A program made the translations under genes and the position numbers. The notes under the pieces were generated by a model. That model saw only the letters and a list, made by a program, of their open reading frames with translations. It was not told the DNA's origin and did not search any database. A stretch of DNA of 40,534 nt, taken from NCBI GenBank assembly GCA_016871725.1, contig VHCL01000013.1:1-40534 (forward strand). The letters run 5' to 3'. This DNA is from Verrucomicrobiota bacterium. GTDB lineage: Bacteria; Verrucomicrobiota; Verrucomicrobiia; Opitutales; UBA953. Shown here one piece after another: positions 19,217-25,879 of the stretch (position 1 is the first letter of the stretch; the number at the start of each line of letters is the position of its first letter).

Positions 19217-19316
19217 CTGCCTTGAACCGCAGTTCAGCGAGGGCGCTCAAACCTACCTAATGTCTGAGTCTGCCCTCGATTCGGTGCTCAACTCGGTCTT
19301 CTATTCGGTCATCCCC

Positions 19317-20159
19317 ATGATCCTCCGTCTGATTGCTTTGCTTTGCGTCGCTGCTTCCTTCGCCGCTGAAATCCCCGCCGTTGGTCTCCTGGTCGATCTC
19401 GACGCCACCAAGGGCATCACGCTCGACGCGCAGGGACGCGTGACCGCGTGGACGAACCAGGCCGGCCCGGCGGAGCTCCGGTCGTTCGTCGGGCAGCCGA
19501 AGGGACGCACGGAGCCGAACTCGGGTCTGCCGTCGGTCGTGAAGGCGCCCCGCATGGCGCTCTCGTTCCGTCAGCAGGAATTGGTCTGCCATGATGAGTC
19601 GGCGCTCGACGGAATCATCCGCGGCGCGGGCTGCACGTGGGTCGCCGTGATCAAGGTCTACCCGCAGCGCGTCGGCCTGAAGGACGTGAATTCCTTCTTC
19701 GGCAACCTGCGCAACGGCCAGAAATACGAAGGCCTCTGGGGCTGTCTGGACGACGATAACACCGTCTGGTGGGGCGCCCGCAACGGGCTCACCTTCGGCC
19801 GCTTCGACGTCAATAATCCCAAGCTCGTCGGCCCGAAGCTAGAGGAAGGGCGTTTCCATTTCCTCGCCGGCCGCATGGGCGCCGGCCAGCCGCAGCGGAA
19901 TTCCTTCGTCGACGACCTCGGCGTGGGCCGGACCGAAGCGCTGCTGGAATTCTTCGTCAACGACCTGAAGCCGTGCGCGACGGCGCAGTTCCCGGTCAAT
20001 CCCAAGGCCGACGCCTCCAAACTCGCCATCGGTCAGGAACGCGATGCGATCCAGCATCCCGGGAAGGAATCCTTCGACGGCGAGATCGCCCGCTTCCTGC
20101 TCTGGGATCGTCCGCTCACCGACGCGGAGTTGAAGAGGGTATTTGAGAAGGTGAAGTGA
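19317..20159 (+). CDS. small exported LamG/concanavalin-like domain protein
   Basis: 280 residues from ATG 19317, chosen because it opens a Sec signal (MILRLIALLCVAASFAAEIP). An in-frame ATG at 19260 would only add 19 residues encoded by intergenic repeat F. The body (GLLVDLDATKGITLDAQGRV, WTNQAG, MALSFRQQELVCHDESALDG, WVAVIKVYP) and the end (EIARFLLWDRPLTDAELKRV) match the layout of LamG/concanavalin A-like jelly-roll domains that occur in many verrucomicrobial secreted proteins; the closing phrase 'DGEIARFLLWDRPLTDAEL' is the strongest sign. No catalytic residues can be assigned, so a carbohydrate-binding or structural role is only inferred. It stands alone, flanked on both sides by mosaic repeats and divergent from the FAD oxidoreductase gene. 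Confidence 0.8.
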   Translation: MILRLIALLCVAASFAAEIPAVGLLVDLDATKGITLDAQGRVTAWTNQAGPAELRSFVGQPKGRTEPNSGLPSVVKAPRMALSFRQQELVCHDESALDGIIRGAGCTWVAVIKVYPQRVGLKDVNSFFGNLRNGQKYEGLWGCLDDDNTVWWGARNGLTFGRFDVNNPKLVGPKLEEGRFHFLAGRMGAGQPQRNSFVDDLGVGRTEALLEFFVNDLKPCATAQFPVNPKADASKLAIGQERDAIQHPGKESFDGEIARFLLWDRPLTDAELKRVFEKVK

Positions 20160-20607
20160 GCGCTGAGAGTATCGAGTATGGAGTATCGAGCATAGGGGGA
20201 GTGCCTGTCTTGAGGTAGGGGCAGCACCGCGTGCTGCCCTAGTTGCCTTGGCTGTGTTCCCAACCGCCAACCGCTAACCGCTTCCATCTCGCGGCTCCGC
20301 CGCGCTGGGTAGGGTCGGGACCGCGTCACGACATAGCGGTGCTGAATGGATGACTGAATCGATGACAGATGACGGATGGCAGAATCGATCAGGGAGGACT
20401 GCGTTGAGGGCTGAATAGAGGACTGAATGGATGATGCCTGCCACCCGCCACCCGGGGCCGCCACCTGCCACCTGAAACGGATGCTATCTAATCCTCCGGT
20501 TTCCGGTCTCCCTTTGAGCGTATACCTCTCTGGCCAGCCGGCCAACTGATCAACGGATCAACTTATCCAGCCCAAGCCCTGTGCCTCGCGGCCGCTACGC
20601 CGCCGCG
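20160..20607. repeat. intergenic mosaic repeat region R4 (A-B-C-D-F-G-E-H, most complete)
   Basis: No gene. This is the best example of the full module order: A 20164-20203; B hairpin 20219-20239; C (inverted, CAACCGCCAACCGC) 20250-20283; D (GTCGGGACCGCGTCACGAC) 20288-20345; F 20341-20436, with a clear 12-bp period; G (CCACCTGCCACCTG type) 20437-20478; E (inverted, shortened) 20490-20520; H (GGCCAACTGATCAACGGATC and AGCCC tail) 20532-20580; then a GC-rich, imperfectly palindromic stretch running into the stop codon of the gene at 20608. Confidence 0.88.
20219..20239. repeat. B-type hairpin, perfect copy
   Basis: Arms GGGCAGCAC and GTGCTGCCC, loop CGC, flanked by GTAG and TAG. Confidence 0.88.
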
Positions 20608-21150
20608 TCACTTCTTCCCCTTCTGGAACTGCTGGCCGCGCTGCTTCATGCGCTCTTCGAGGGCGTCGAGCACTTTGTCGACGACATCGCCGGTCAGTTC
20701 GTCATCGGCGGCGAGCATGGCCTCTTTGGTCGCCTTGCGGAGGTCGAGCGCGGCCTCTTCGAACTGCGGACGGAGATTCTTCTTCTCGTCGTCGGACGCG
20801 TATTCGGCCTCTTTGCGGAGTTCGTTCTGCCTTGCGCGGGCGGCTTTGACGCCTTCGTCCTGGAAAGACTTGAACATCGCCGTCCGGCACTTGTTGAGCT
20901 GCTCGGGCGTCACGCCCTCGATCTCCTCGGGCAGGAAACCACCGGTCTTGCCGCCGAACTTCGGGGCGGCTTGCTTACGGGGCGCGTCGGGCACGTCGCC
21001 TTCCGGAGCCTTGGGCCTGGCGGCGAAGGCGGGGCCGGCGGCCTTGGGCTGCTCAGCGGTGGCTTGGGCGGGCTGGCGGGCTTCCATCGCGAAATAGGTG
21101 GCGGCGGAACCGACGGCGGCGGCGAGGAGGAGGGGGAAGAGTTGTTTCAT
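20608..21150 (-). CDS. small exported helical protein, 90-residue-domain family member 1
   Basis: 180 residues, no recognised function. An N-terminal signal or anchor (MKQLFPLLLAAAVGSAATYF) is followed by a Pro/Ala/Lys-rich linker and one charged, helical domain at ~79-167 (GVTPEQLNKCRTAMFKSF, NELRKEAEYASDDEKKNLR, DLRKATKEAMLAADDEL, VLDALEERM). This domain aligns without gaps over ~70 residues with the second domain of the protein encoded at 21640-22560: KEAEY/F.S..EKKN.R, DLRKAT and DA.E.R are shared. The VTPEQL opening recalls the LTxxQ motif of Spy/CpxP-type periplasmic proteins, but that similarity is weak and only suggestive. It is the last of four minus-strand genes of this kind, each separated from the next by mosaic repeats, so they are probably not one simple operon. 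Confidence 0.8.
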   Translation of the reverse strand: MKQLFPLLLAAAVGSAATYFAMEARQPAQATAEQPKAAGPAFAARPKAPEGDVPDAPRKQAAPKFGGKTGGFLPEEIEGVTPEQLNKCRTAMFKSFQDEGVKAARARQNELRKEAEYASDDEKKNLRPQFEEAALDLRKATKEAMLAADDELTGDVVDKVLDALEERMKQRGQQFQKGKK

Positions 21151-21311
21151 GGGATAGGGGTTCGGGGTAGGCTATTGAAGGAACCCCGGGAGGAGGGGAA
21201 AGTTGTGGGGTAGAATGGAGGACTGAATCGATGACGGAGGGCGGATGGCGCTATATTGAGAGTATCGAGTATGGAGTATCGAGTATAGGGGGAGTGCCTG
21301 TCTTGGGGTAG

Positions 21312-21332
21312 GGGCAGCACCGCGTGCTGCCC
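21312..21332. repeat. B-type hairpin, perfect copy
   Basis: Arms GGGCAGCAC and GTGCTGCCC, loop CGC, flanked by GTAG and TAG. Confidence 0.88.
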
Positions 21333-21616
21333 TAGTTTGCCGTGGGTAGGGTCGGGACCGCGTCACGACACAGCGGTGCTGAATGGAGGGCTGCGTTGAG
21401 GACTGAATGGAGTACTGAATGGATAAAGCCCGCCACCTGCCACCTGGGGCTGCCACCTGCCACCCGAAAGGGGAAGATGGCCGAGACCATAAAATGGGCA
21501 CCCCGCCAATCATCCGCTTTCCGGTCTCCCTCCGAGCGAATGACTCCCGGGCCAGCCGGCCAATTGATCAACAGGTCAACTAAATCAGCCCCAGCCCTAG
21601 CCCCAGCCCTGTCCCT

Positions 21617-21637
21617 CGCGGCAGCTTCGCTGCCGCG
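21617..21637 (-). terminator. stop-adjacent hairpin, possible terminator without T-run
   Basis: A perfect 9-bp stem (CGCGGCAGC, loop TTC, GCTGCCGCG) begins 2 nt after the stop codon of the minus-strand gene 21640-22560. No T-run follows it on that strand, so termination or 3'-end protection is inferred from position only. Confidence 0.5.
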
Positions 21638-21639
21638 CC

Positions 21640-22560
21640 TCACTTCTTCTCCCCGAACGGGAAAGGCTTGAGCGGGGTCTTGGCGGCCTTCTTCTTGCCG
21701 GACTTCTCGAGGGCTTCGCGGGCGCGGGTCTCGATCGCGTCGTAGATCTTCTCGAGGGTCTCCTTGGAGAGGTCGGGCGCGGCCTGGGCGATGGCGGCGA
21801 GGGTGGCTTTGCGGAGGTCCGCCTGGACCTGCTCGAAGTCGCCGCGCATGTTCTTCTTCTCCTCCTGGGACAGGAATTCGGCTTCCTTGCTGAGCTGGGT
21901 GCGCTTGGCCTTGATCTCCTTCACCTTCGGGTCGCGCTGGGCCTTGAAGGCGGCCGCGCGGAACTTGCGCATGTCTTCGGCGGAGACCCCTTCGACGTCG
22001 GCGAGCAGGTCGGCCGGGCTGACGGGCTTGGCGGGTTCTTCCTTGGCGGCCGTCTCGGCGGCCGGCTTGCCTTCCTCCTTGGGTTGCTTCGCGGCGGCGG
22101 CGCGCTCCTCGGCGGAGGCCTTCTCCTGGGCGGCGCGGGCGGCTTCTTGGCTGCGCTTCTTCACCATTTCTTCGACCGCGTTAAGCGTCAGGACCAGGGC
22201 TTCCTTCTCGACGGTCGGGTCGGCTTTCTGCACCGCGGCGATGGTGGCCTTCACCATGGCGTCGCGGGCGGTTTCGAAATCGAGGCGAAGGTCCTCGGTT
22301 TCGTTACGCCCTTTCACGAAGCGGGTCCGCTCCTTGACGTCGGCGAGGCGCTTGCGCGCCGCGGTGATGGCTTCGTCCCCGTAGGTCGCCATCAGGGCCC
22401 GGCGGATCTTGGCGAGCTGTTCCTCCGTCACGCCGGCGACGCTTTCGGGGAGAGCGGTGCCGGCTCGGGGGGCTTTCTTGGCCGGCTTGGCCGCGGGTTC
22501 GTCGGCGGCAGGGAGCGGGAGCGCGAGCAGGGCGAGGGCGAGAAGGGGGAGGAGGCGCAT
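21640..22560 (-). CDS. exported helical protein with two copies of the 90-residue domain
   Basis: 306 residues from ATG 22560, chosen for the signal peptide MRLLPLLALALLALPLPAAD; the open frame upstream is repeat F/G read in frame. It holds two related helical domains, ~43-136 (AGVTEEQLAKIRRALMATYG ... KATIAAVQKADPTVEKEAL) and ~190-283 (EGVSAEDMRKFRAAAFKAQ ... EAEFLSQEEKKNMRGDF ... DLRKATLAAIAQAAPDL), joined by an Ala/Glu/Lys-rich, coiled-coil-like linker (137-185). The second domain is clearly homologous to the protein at 20608-21150. Function is not recognised; an extracytoplasmic, highly charged helical protein is all that can be said. The leader just upstream of its ATG resembles that of the gene starting at 23384. 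Confidence 0.8.
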   Translation of the reverse strand: MRLLPLLALALLALPLPAADEPAAKPAKKAPRAGTALPESVAGVTEEQLAKIRRALMATYGDEAITAARKRLADVKERTRFVKGRNETEDLRLDFETARDAMVKATIAAVQKADPTVEKEALVLTLNAVEEMVKKRSQEAARAAQEKASAEERAAAAKQPKEEGKPAAETAAKEEPAKPVSPADLLADVEGVSAEDMRKFRAAAFKAQRDPKVKEIKAKRTQLSKEAEFLSQEEKKNMRGDFEQVQADLRKATLAAIAQAAPDLSKETLEKIYDAIETRAREALEKSGKKKAAKTPLKPFPFGEKK

Positions 22561-22604
22561 GGTAATGATACACCGAAAAGCGAGAAAGGTTTGAGCGGAT
22601 AACA
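22561..22604 (-). promoter_or_regulatory. leader element shared with the gene starting at 23384
   Basis: Reading toward the minus-strand ATG at 22560, TATCCGCTCAAACCTTTCTC is followed by CGGTGTATCAT and then ATG. The same two blocks, with few changes and nearly the same spacing, precede the ATG at 23384. A shared promoter or mRNA leader is likely, but its nature is unknown. Confidence 0.5.
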
Positions 22605-22925
22605 GAATGGAGGACTGCGTGGAGGACTGAGTAGAGGGCTGAATGGAGGACTGAATAGATGAAGCCTGCCGCCCGGGCAGATGGCTGAGTCGATGACGGA
22701 TGACTGAATCGATGACAGATGGCGGATTTCCCGCCACCCGCCACCCGGGGCTGCCATCCGCCACCCGAAAGGGTAAGATGGCTGAGGCCTTTGACCTGAA
22801 AACGGCTCCCCCGCCAATCATCCGGTTTCCGGTCTCCCTTTGAGCCAATGCCTCCCTGGCCAACCGGCCAACGGATCAACTTATCCAGCCCTAGCCCTGG
22901 CCCTCACCGCCGCTTCGCGGCGGTG
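22605..22925. repeat. intergenic mosaic repeat region R6 (F-G-E-H, lacking A-B-C-D)
   Basis: No gene. Map: F 22605-22728 (12-bp period GGAGGACTGAAT, interrupted by GCCCGGGC near 22671); G 22731-22770; E (inverted) 22785-22845; H 22850-22900; terminal hairpin 22905-22925. Modules A to D are absent, so this copy is a one-sided truncation of the composite seen in R4 and R7. Confidence 0.86.
22905..22925 (-). terminator. stop-adjacent hairpin, possible terminator without T-run
   Basis: A perfect 9-bp stem (CACCGCCGC, loop TTC, GCGGCGGTG) directly abuts the stop codon of the minus-strand gene at 22926. It has the same TTC-loop design and position as the hairpin at 21617-21637, but different arm sequence. 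Confidence 0.5.
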
Positions 22926-23384
22926 TCACTTCTTCTTCGGCTTGCCGGCGACGTCGGGCTTCTTCTGGTGCGTCGATTCGACGTAGTCGCGGATGAGCTG
23001 GACGTTCAAGGAGGGGTCGGCTTTCTGCATCGCCTTGACGCGGGCGGCGTCGAGCGCCTCGCGGGCTTCTTTGGCGTCGCGGGCGCCGCCTTCCTTCTTC
23101 TCGCCCTTGCTCTTCTTGGGCTTTTCGCCGCCGCCGAGCTTGGCCAGGGCGGCCTTGAAGTCTTCGTCGGTCTCGGCCTTAAGCCAGGCTTCCTGAAGTT
23201 TCACGCCGTCGGCGAGCCCGACTCCGGCCGGGATCTCCGGGGCGTCGAGGCCCTTCTTCTTCTTTTTGACCGCGGGCTCCGTCTTCTCGGCCGGCTTGGC
23301 CACGGGTTCGACGGGCTTCTTCTCGTCGGCGGCGAAGAGCGGGAGAGAGGTGAGGAGGGCGAGGAGCAGGGCAGGGGGGCGCAT
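22926..23384 (-). CDS. small exported Lys-rich protein
   Basis: 152 residues from ATG 23384, which starts a signal peptide (MRPPALLLALLTSLPLFAAD). The mature part is Lys/Ala/Glu-rich, with a KKKKKG cluster near 40 and a second basic stretch (GGGEKPKKSKGEKKEGG, 84-100). Its C-terminal helix AREALDAARVKAMQKADPSL (107-126) resembles the A..KADP.L helix of the neighbouring 21640-22560 and 24033-24473 proteins, so it may be a diverged or shortened relative. It ends in a basic tail (KPKKK). No function is recognised. The frame stays open ~174 codons upstream, but that part translates mosaic repeat. The leader matches that of the 22560 gene. Confidence 0.72.
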   Translation of the reverse strand: MRPPALLLALLTSLPLFAADEKKPVEPVAKPAEKTEPAVKKKKKGLDAPEIPAGVGLADGVKLQEAWLKAETDEDFKAALAKLGGGEKPKKSKGEKKEGGARDAKEAREALDAARVKAMQKADPSLNVQLIRDYVESTHQKKPDVAGKPKKK

Positions 23385-23427
23385 GCGGATGGAACACCGG
23401 GGGAGGAAAAAGGTTTTAGCGGATAGG
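23385..23427 (-). promoter_or_regulatory. leader element shared with the gene starting at 22560
   Basis: Toward the minus-strand ATG at 23384 the blocks TATCCGCTAAAACCTTTTTC and CGGTGTTCCAT appear, matching the leader at 22561-22604. Their conservation amid unrelated coding starts suggests a shared control element or a recent duplication of gene plus leader. Confidence 0.5.
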
Positions 23428-23980
23428 GATGATGAGAGTATTGAGTATGGAGTATCGAGTATCGGGGGTGCATGCCTTGAGGTAGGGGCAGCACCGCGTG
23501 CTGCCCTAGTTGCCTCGGGTCGGGTCGGGACCGCGTCACGACGTAACGGCGCAGAATTGACGGCTGAATCGATGGCAGATGACGGATGACAGAGGGCCGA
23601 ACCAATCACTGAGGACTGAATGGAGGACTGAATGGAGGACTGCGTTGAGGGCTGAATGGAGGGCTCAATTGACTTTGCACCACCCGCCACCTGCCACCTG
23701 GGGCTGCCACCCGCCACCTGAAGTGGAGATGACAGAGTCGATGGCTGAATCGACGACGGATGACAGAGGACGGATTTACCAAACCTGCACCCGAACCTAA
23801 ATGCCCGGACCAGGCTCCTGACGGCCGAGACCCGAGACCCGAAAATAGATCCCCCAGCAATCTTCCGGTCTCCGGTTTCCCTTCGCGTGGCTGCCTCCCT
23901 TGCCAACCGGCCAACTGATCAACGGATCAACTCATCTGTCCTCTGCCATCGATTCAGCCATCGATTCTTCCACCTGCCCC
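23428..23980. repeat. intergenic mosaic repeat region R7 (A-B-D-F-G-F-E-H-F)
   Basis: No gene. Map: A 23432-23470; B hairpin 23486-23506; D 23518-23545; F 23553-23672, including the clearest 12-bp tandem (23611-23665, unit GAGGACTGAATG); G 23680-23722; F 23726-23775; E with its full tail (inverted) 23777-23882; H 23896-23932; F in opposite orientation 23934-23970. It stops just before the terminator of the gene at 24033. Confidence 0.87.
23486..23506. repeat. B-type hairpin, perfect copy
   Basis: Arms GGGCAGCAC and GTGCTGCCC, loop CGC, flanked by GTAG and TAG. Confidence 0.88.
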
Positions 23981-24010
23981 AAACAAAAGACCCCGGTCGC
24001 CCGGGGTCTT
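23981..24010 (-). terminator. rho-independent terminator of the gene at 24033-24473
   Basis: On the minus strand a 10-bp stem (AAGACCCCGG, loop GCGA, CCGGGGTCTT) is followed by a T-rich run (TTTTGTTT, first two T in the stem). It lies 22 nt past the stop codon. Unlike the stop-adjacent hairpins nearby, it has a T-run and is a convincing intrinsic terminator. Confidence 0.9.
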
Positions 24011-24032
24011 GTTCCAGCCAATGATCCGAGGA

Positions 24033-24473
24033 TTACTTGGCTTCGGGCTTCTTGCCGCCCTTGCCGCCCTTGTCGCCCTTGCCCTTGCCCTTACCGCGGG
24101 CTTCTTCGAGGGCCTTGAACACGGACTCGAGGGAGGCGTCAGCCTTGAGGATGGCGGCCCGGGTGGCTTCCATCACGGCCTTGCCGGCGGCCTGCTTCTC
24201 TTCCGGGGTCTTGGCTTCGCCGGCCTTGGCCTTGGCGGCCTTGACGGCCTCGTCGGCCTGGGCGGCCTTCTGCGCGTCCAGGAACTTCTTCCAGGTGGCT
24301 TCGTCGACGGATTCCGGACGCTGGGGGGCGACCTTCTTGCCGCCCTTGTCGCCCTTGCCTTCGCCCTTCTTGGCGGGGGCGTCGCCCTTGGGGGCGTCGG
24401 GCTTGGGAGCGTCCTGAGCGAGGAGGCCGGCCGAGGTGACCAGGGCCAGGAGGAGTGCGAGTTTGATCTTCAT
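24033..24473 (-). CDS. small exported Ala/Lys-rich helical protein
   Basis: 146 residues with a clear signal peptide (MKIKLALLLALVTSAGLLAQ). A low-complexity segment of PDAPKGDAPAKKGEGKGDKG type (23-46) leads to one helical domain at ~54-125 (SVDEATWKKFLDAQKAAQAD, EKQAAGKAVMEATRAAILKA, SVFKALEEA), and the protein ends in a Gly/Lys repeat (GKGKGKGDKGGKGGKK). The pattern DEAVKAAKAK ... EATRAAILKAD parallels the A..KADP helix of the other small exported proteins in this stretch, so distant kinship is plausible but not proven. No enzymatic motif. Its own T-run terminator isolates it from the downstream gene at 22926-23384, so this array is unlikely to be one transcript. Confidence 0.78.
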   Translation of the reverse strand: MKIKLALLLALVTSAGLLAQDAPKPDAPKGDAPAKKGEGKGDKGGKKVAPQRPESVDEATWKKFLDAQKAAQADEAVKAAKAKAGEAKTPEEKQAAGKAVMEATRAAILKADASLESVFKALEEARGKGKGKGDKGGKGGKKPEAK

Positions 24474-24514
24474 GGTATGTATGGGGATGGGCGGATGGAA
24501 CCCCGCCCCCGTGG

Positions 24515-24550
24515 CCGAGTTGCAGGATTCTGAATTTAATTATGACACGC
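24515..24550. promoter_or_regulatory. AT-rich divergent promoter candidate
   Basis: The 124-bp gap between divergent genes starting at 24473 (-) and 24598 (+) contains one AT-rich island (TTCTGAATTTAATTATGAC) in otherwise GC-rich DNA. On the plus strand TTGCAG and TATGAC are 15 nt apart, a sub-optimal sigma70-like pair; on the minus strand CATAAT could act as a -10. Assigned from composition and position only. Confidence 0.3.
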
Positions 24551-24597
24551 CGGCGGGGTGCGGTCCGGGCGCCTCCGGGCTTAAGGTCAGGGCCGCC

Positions 24598-25356
24598 ATG
24601 ACCCCTCTCCTCGTCCACCTCCCGCACGACGCCACGGTCATCCCGCCGGACGCACGGGCCGACTTCCTGCTCTCGGCCGAAGAACTCCGGGCGGAATGCC
24701 TCCGGCTGACCGACCGGCACACCGCGGCCCTGTACGCCGACGGTCTGACCCCGGCCGATTTCGTCCGTGCCGAGGTCTCCCGCCTGGTCGTCGACGTGGA
24801 GCGCATCGCCGACGACGCCTCGGAGCCCTGCGCGCAGGTAGGCATGGGCGCGACCTACGTCCGTACCGCCGACGGACGCCCGCTCCGCGCCCTCACGCCG
24901 GAACGTCGCGCGGAGCTGATGGCCCGCCATTACTGGCCGCACCATCACGCGCTCGACGCGGCGGCCGACGCCCGTCTGGCCCACTTCGGCCGCTGCGTGG
25001 TCCTCGATGCGCATTCCTACCCCACGGGCCCGCTGCCCACGCAGGTCGCCTTCGGGCCGTCGCCCGAGATCGGCATCGGCACCCAGTCCGGGCATACGCC
25101 GCCGGCCCTATGCGATATCGCCGTCGATTTCTTCCGAACCCACGGGTACGGCGTCGGCATCGACGTGCCTTTCAGCGGGGCGATGGTGCCGAACGCCTGC
25201 ATCGGGCTAGACCCGCGCCTTTGGTCGGTGATGATCGAGGTGCGCCGCGACCTTTACATGGACGAAGCCACCGGCGAGCGCCACCCGGGATTCGCGCGGA
25301 TGCAGGCGGTGCTGACGGAATTCCGCGCGGTGCTGCTCCGGCTGGCGGTCACTTGA
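24598..25356 (+). CDS. N-formylglutamate amidohydrolase family protein
   Basis: 252 residues from ATG 24598, preceded by TTAAGG 10 nt upstream; the longer open frame back to 24436 runs through the divergent gene's leader and is not needed. Family motifs are present: VHLPHDATVIP near the N-terminus (the vPH..G.xIP zinc-site block), RHYWPHHHALD, CVVLDAHSYP (DxHS), GPSPEIGIGTQSG and GIDVPFSGAMVPN. By family knowledge these zinc hydrolases cleave N-formylglutamate to formate and glutamate in histidine degradation, or act on related N-acyl amino acids. No other hut gene is seen nearby, so the exact substrate is open. Its last 8 bases overlap tail-to-tail with the minus-strand gene ending at 25349. 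Confidence 0.87.
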   Translation: MTPLLVHLPHDATVIPPDARADFLLSAEELRAECLRLTDRHTAALYADGLTPADFVRAEVSRLVVDVERIADDASEPCAQVGMGATYVRTADGRPLRALTPERRAELMARHYWPHHHALDAAADARLAHFGRCVVLDAHSYPTGPLPTQVAFGPSPEIGIGTQSGHTPPALCDIAVDFFRTHGYGVGIDVPFSGAMVPNACIGLDPRLWSVMIEVRRDLYMDEATGERHPGFARMQAVLTEFRAVLLRLAVT

Positions 25357-25861
25357 CGCCCGCTTCGCTCGCCGACTGCTCGACCTCGGTGCGGAGCAGG
25401 CCCATCGCTTCATCCCACATCGCCTGCATGCGCGGCAGTTGAGCCGCCTTCGCGTCCTCGTCCTGCGTCTTCCAGCCGGCCTCGATTTCCTTCCATTCCG
25501 CGACGAGGGCCTTCGTCTTGGGGTGCTCGCCCCAGCGCTTGGCGGCGCCATCGAAGACCTGCGGGTGCATGAACTTGAGTTCCTGGATCGTGCCGATTCC
25601 TTCGCGAATGATATTCTCGCGGCGCGCGTCCGGCGGGCGGCTGTCGACGGAGACGTCTTCCTGAGCGGAGGGGATGAGGCCGTTGGCGCTACGTGGCGCG
25701 CCGACCGGGCGGGCGGCGCCGGACTTGGGCACGACGACGGAGCGGGCCGGGCGGGCCGAAGGCTTGGGCTCGTCGGTCGTCTGGGCGAACCACCACCCAC
25801 CCGCCAAGGCGAGTACCGCAAGCACGCCCAGCAGGACCAGACGGCGCGAGGCGGGGTTCAT
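25349..25861 (-). CDS. membrane-anchored helical protein, unknown function
   Basis: 170 residues, not recognised. A single N-terminal hydrophobic helix (RLVLLGVLAVLALAGGWWFA, 7-26) with preceding arginines predicts an inner-membrane anchor and a periplasmic body. After a Pro/Arg-rich linker comes SANGLIPSAQ (58-67), then a charged helical region with Trp residues (AKRWGEHPKTKALVAEWKEI, WKTQDEDAKAAQLPRMQAMW). It lies 18 nt downstream of the gene at 25880-26527, whose product shares the anchor-linker-helix plan and carries an NGLSPSA phrase. The two are probably co-transcribed and functionally linked. No catalytic motif is visible. Confidence 0.78.
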   Translation of the reverse strand: MNPASRRLVLLGVLAVLALAGGWWFAQTTDEPKPSARPARSVVVPKSGAARPVGAPRSANGLIPSAQEDVSVDSRPPDARRENIIREGIGTIQELKFMHPQVFDGAAKRWGEHPKTKALVAEWKEIEAGWKTQDEDAKAAQLPRMQAMWDEAMGLLRTEVEQSASEAGVK

Positions 25862-25879
25862 TTCGGCTCGGGAGCCGGT

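Larger units (their letters stand above)
18560..19316. repeat. intergenic mosaic repeat region R3 (A-B-C-D-B-F-G-F-E, hairpins, F)
   Basis: 757 bp between divergent genes, with no gene. Map: A 18650-18689; B imperfect hairpin 18699-18719; C (inverted) 18729-18765; D-type GC palindrome 18768-18786; B perfect hairpin 18792-18812; F 18832-18862; G 18866-18912; F 18917-18980; E core 19017-19036; inverted E 19109-19135; variant hairpins 19150-19171 and 19196-19216; F in opposite orientation 19275-19312, ending 4 nt before the ATG at 19317. The promoters of both flanking genes must lie here. The first ~90 bp left of A (18560-18649) are G-rich and appear non-repeated. Confidence 0.85.
21151..21639. 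repeat. intergenic mosaic repeat region R5 (F-A-B-D-F-G-E-H)
   Basis: No gene. Map: short F 21212-21248; A 21257-21297; B hairpin 21312-21332; D 21345-21380; F 21380-21425; G 21428-21466; E (inverted) 21475-21540; H 21548-21600 with a repeated AGCCCTAGCCCC tail; terminal hairpin 21617-21637. The first ~60 bp (21151-21211) are non-repeated and should hold the promoter and leader of the gene starting at 21150. Confidence 0.86.

Noticed and set aside
22590-22606. TTTGAGCGGATAACAGA resembles a half lac operator
   Set aside because: No LacI-type gene or symmetric second half is present, and the same spot is part of the leader motif shared with the 23384 gene (AGCGGATAGG there), which explains it better.
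23553-23775. Possible CRISPR-like array (short tandem units)
   Set aside because: The units are directly tandem, degenerate and 12 bp long, without unique spacers of constant length, and no cas gene is nearby.
20160-24032. Insertion sequence or transposon remnants behind the repeats
   Set aside because: No transposase fragment, terminal inverted repeats around the whole block or target-site duplication could be seen; module order rather than IS structure defines the units.
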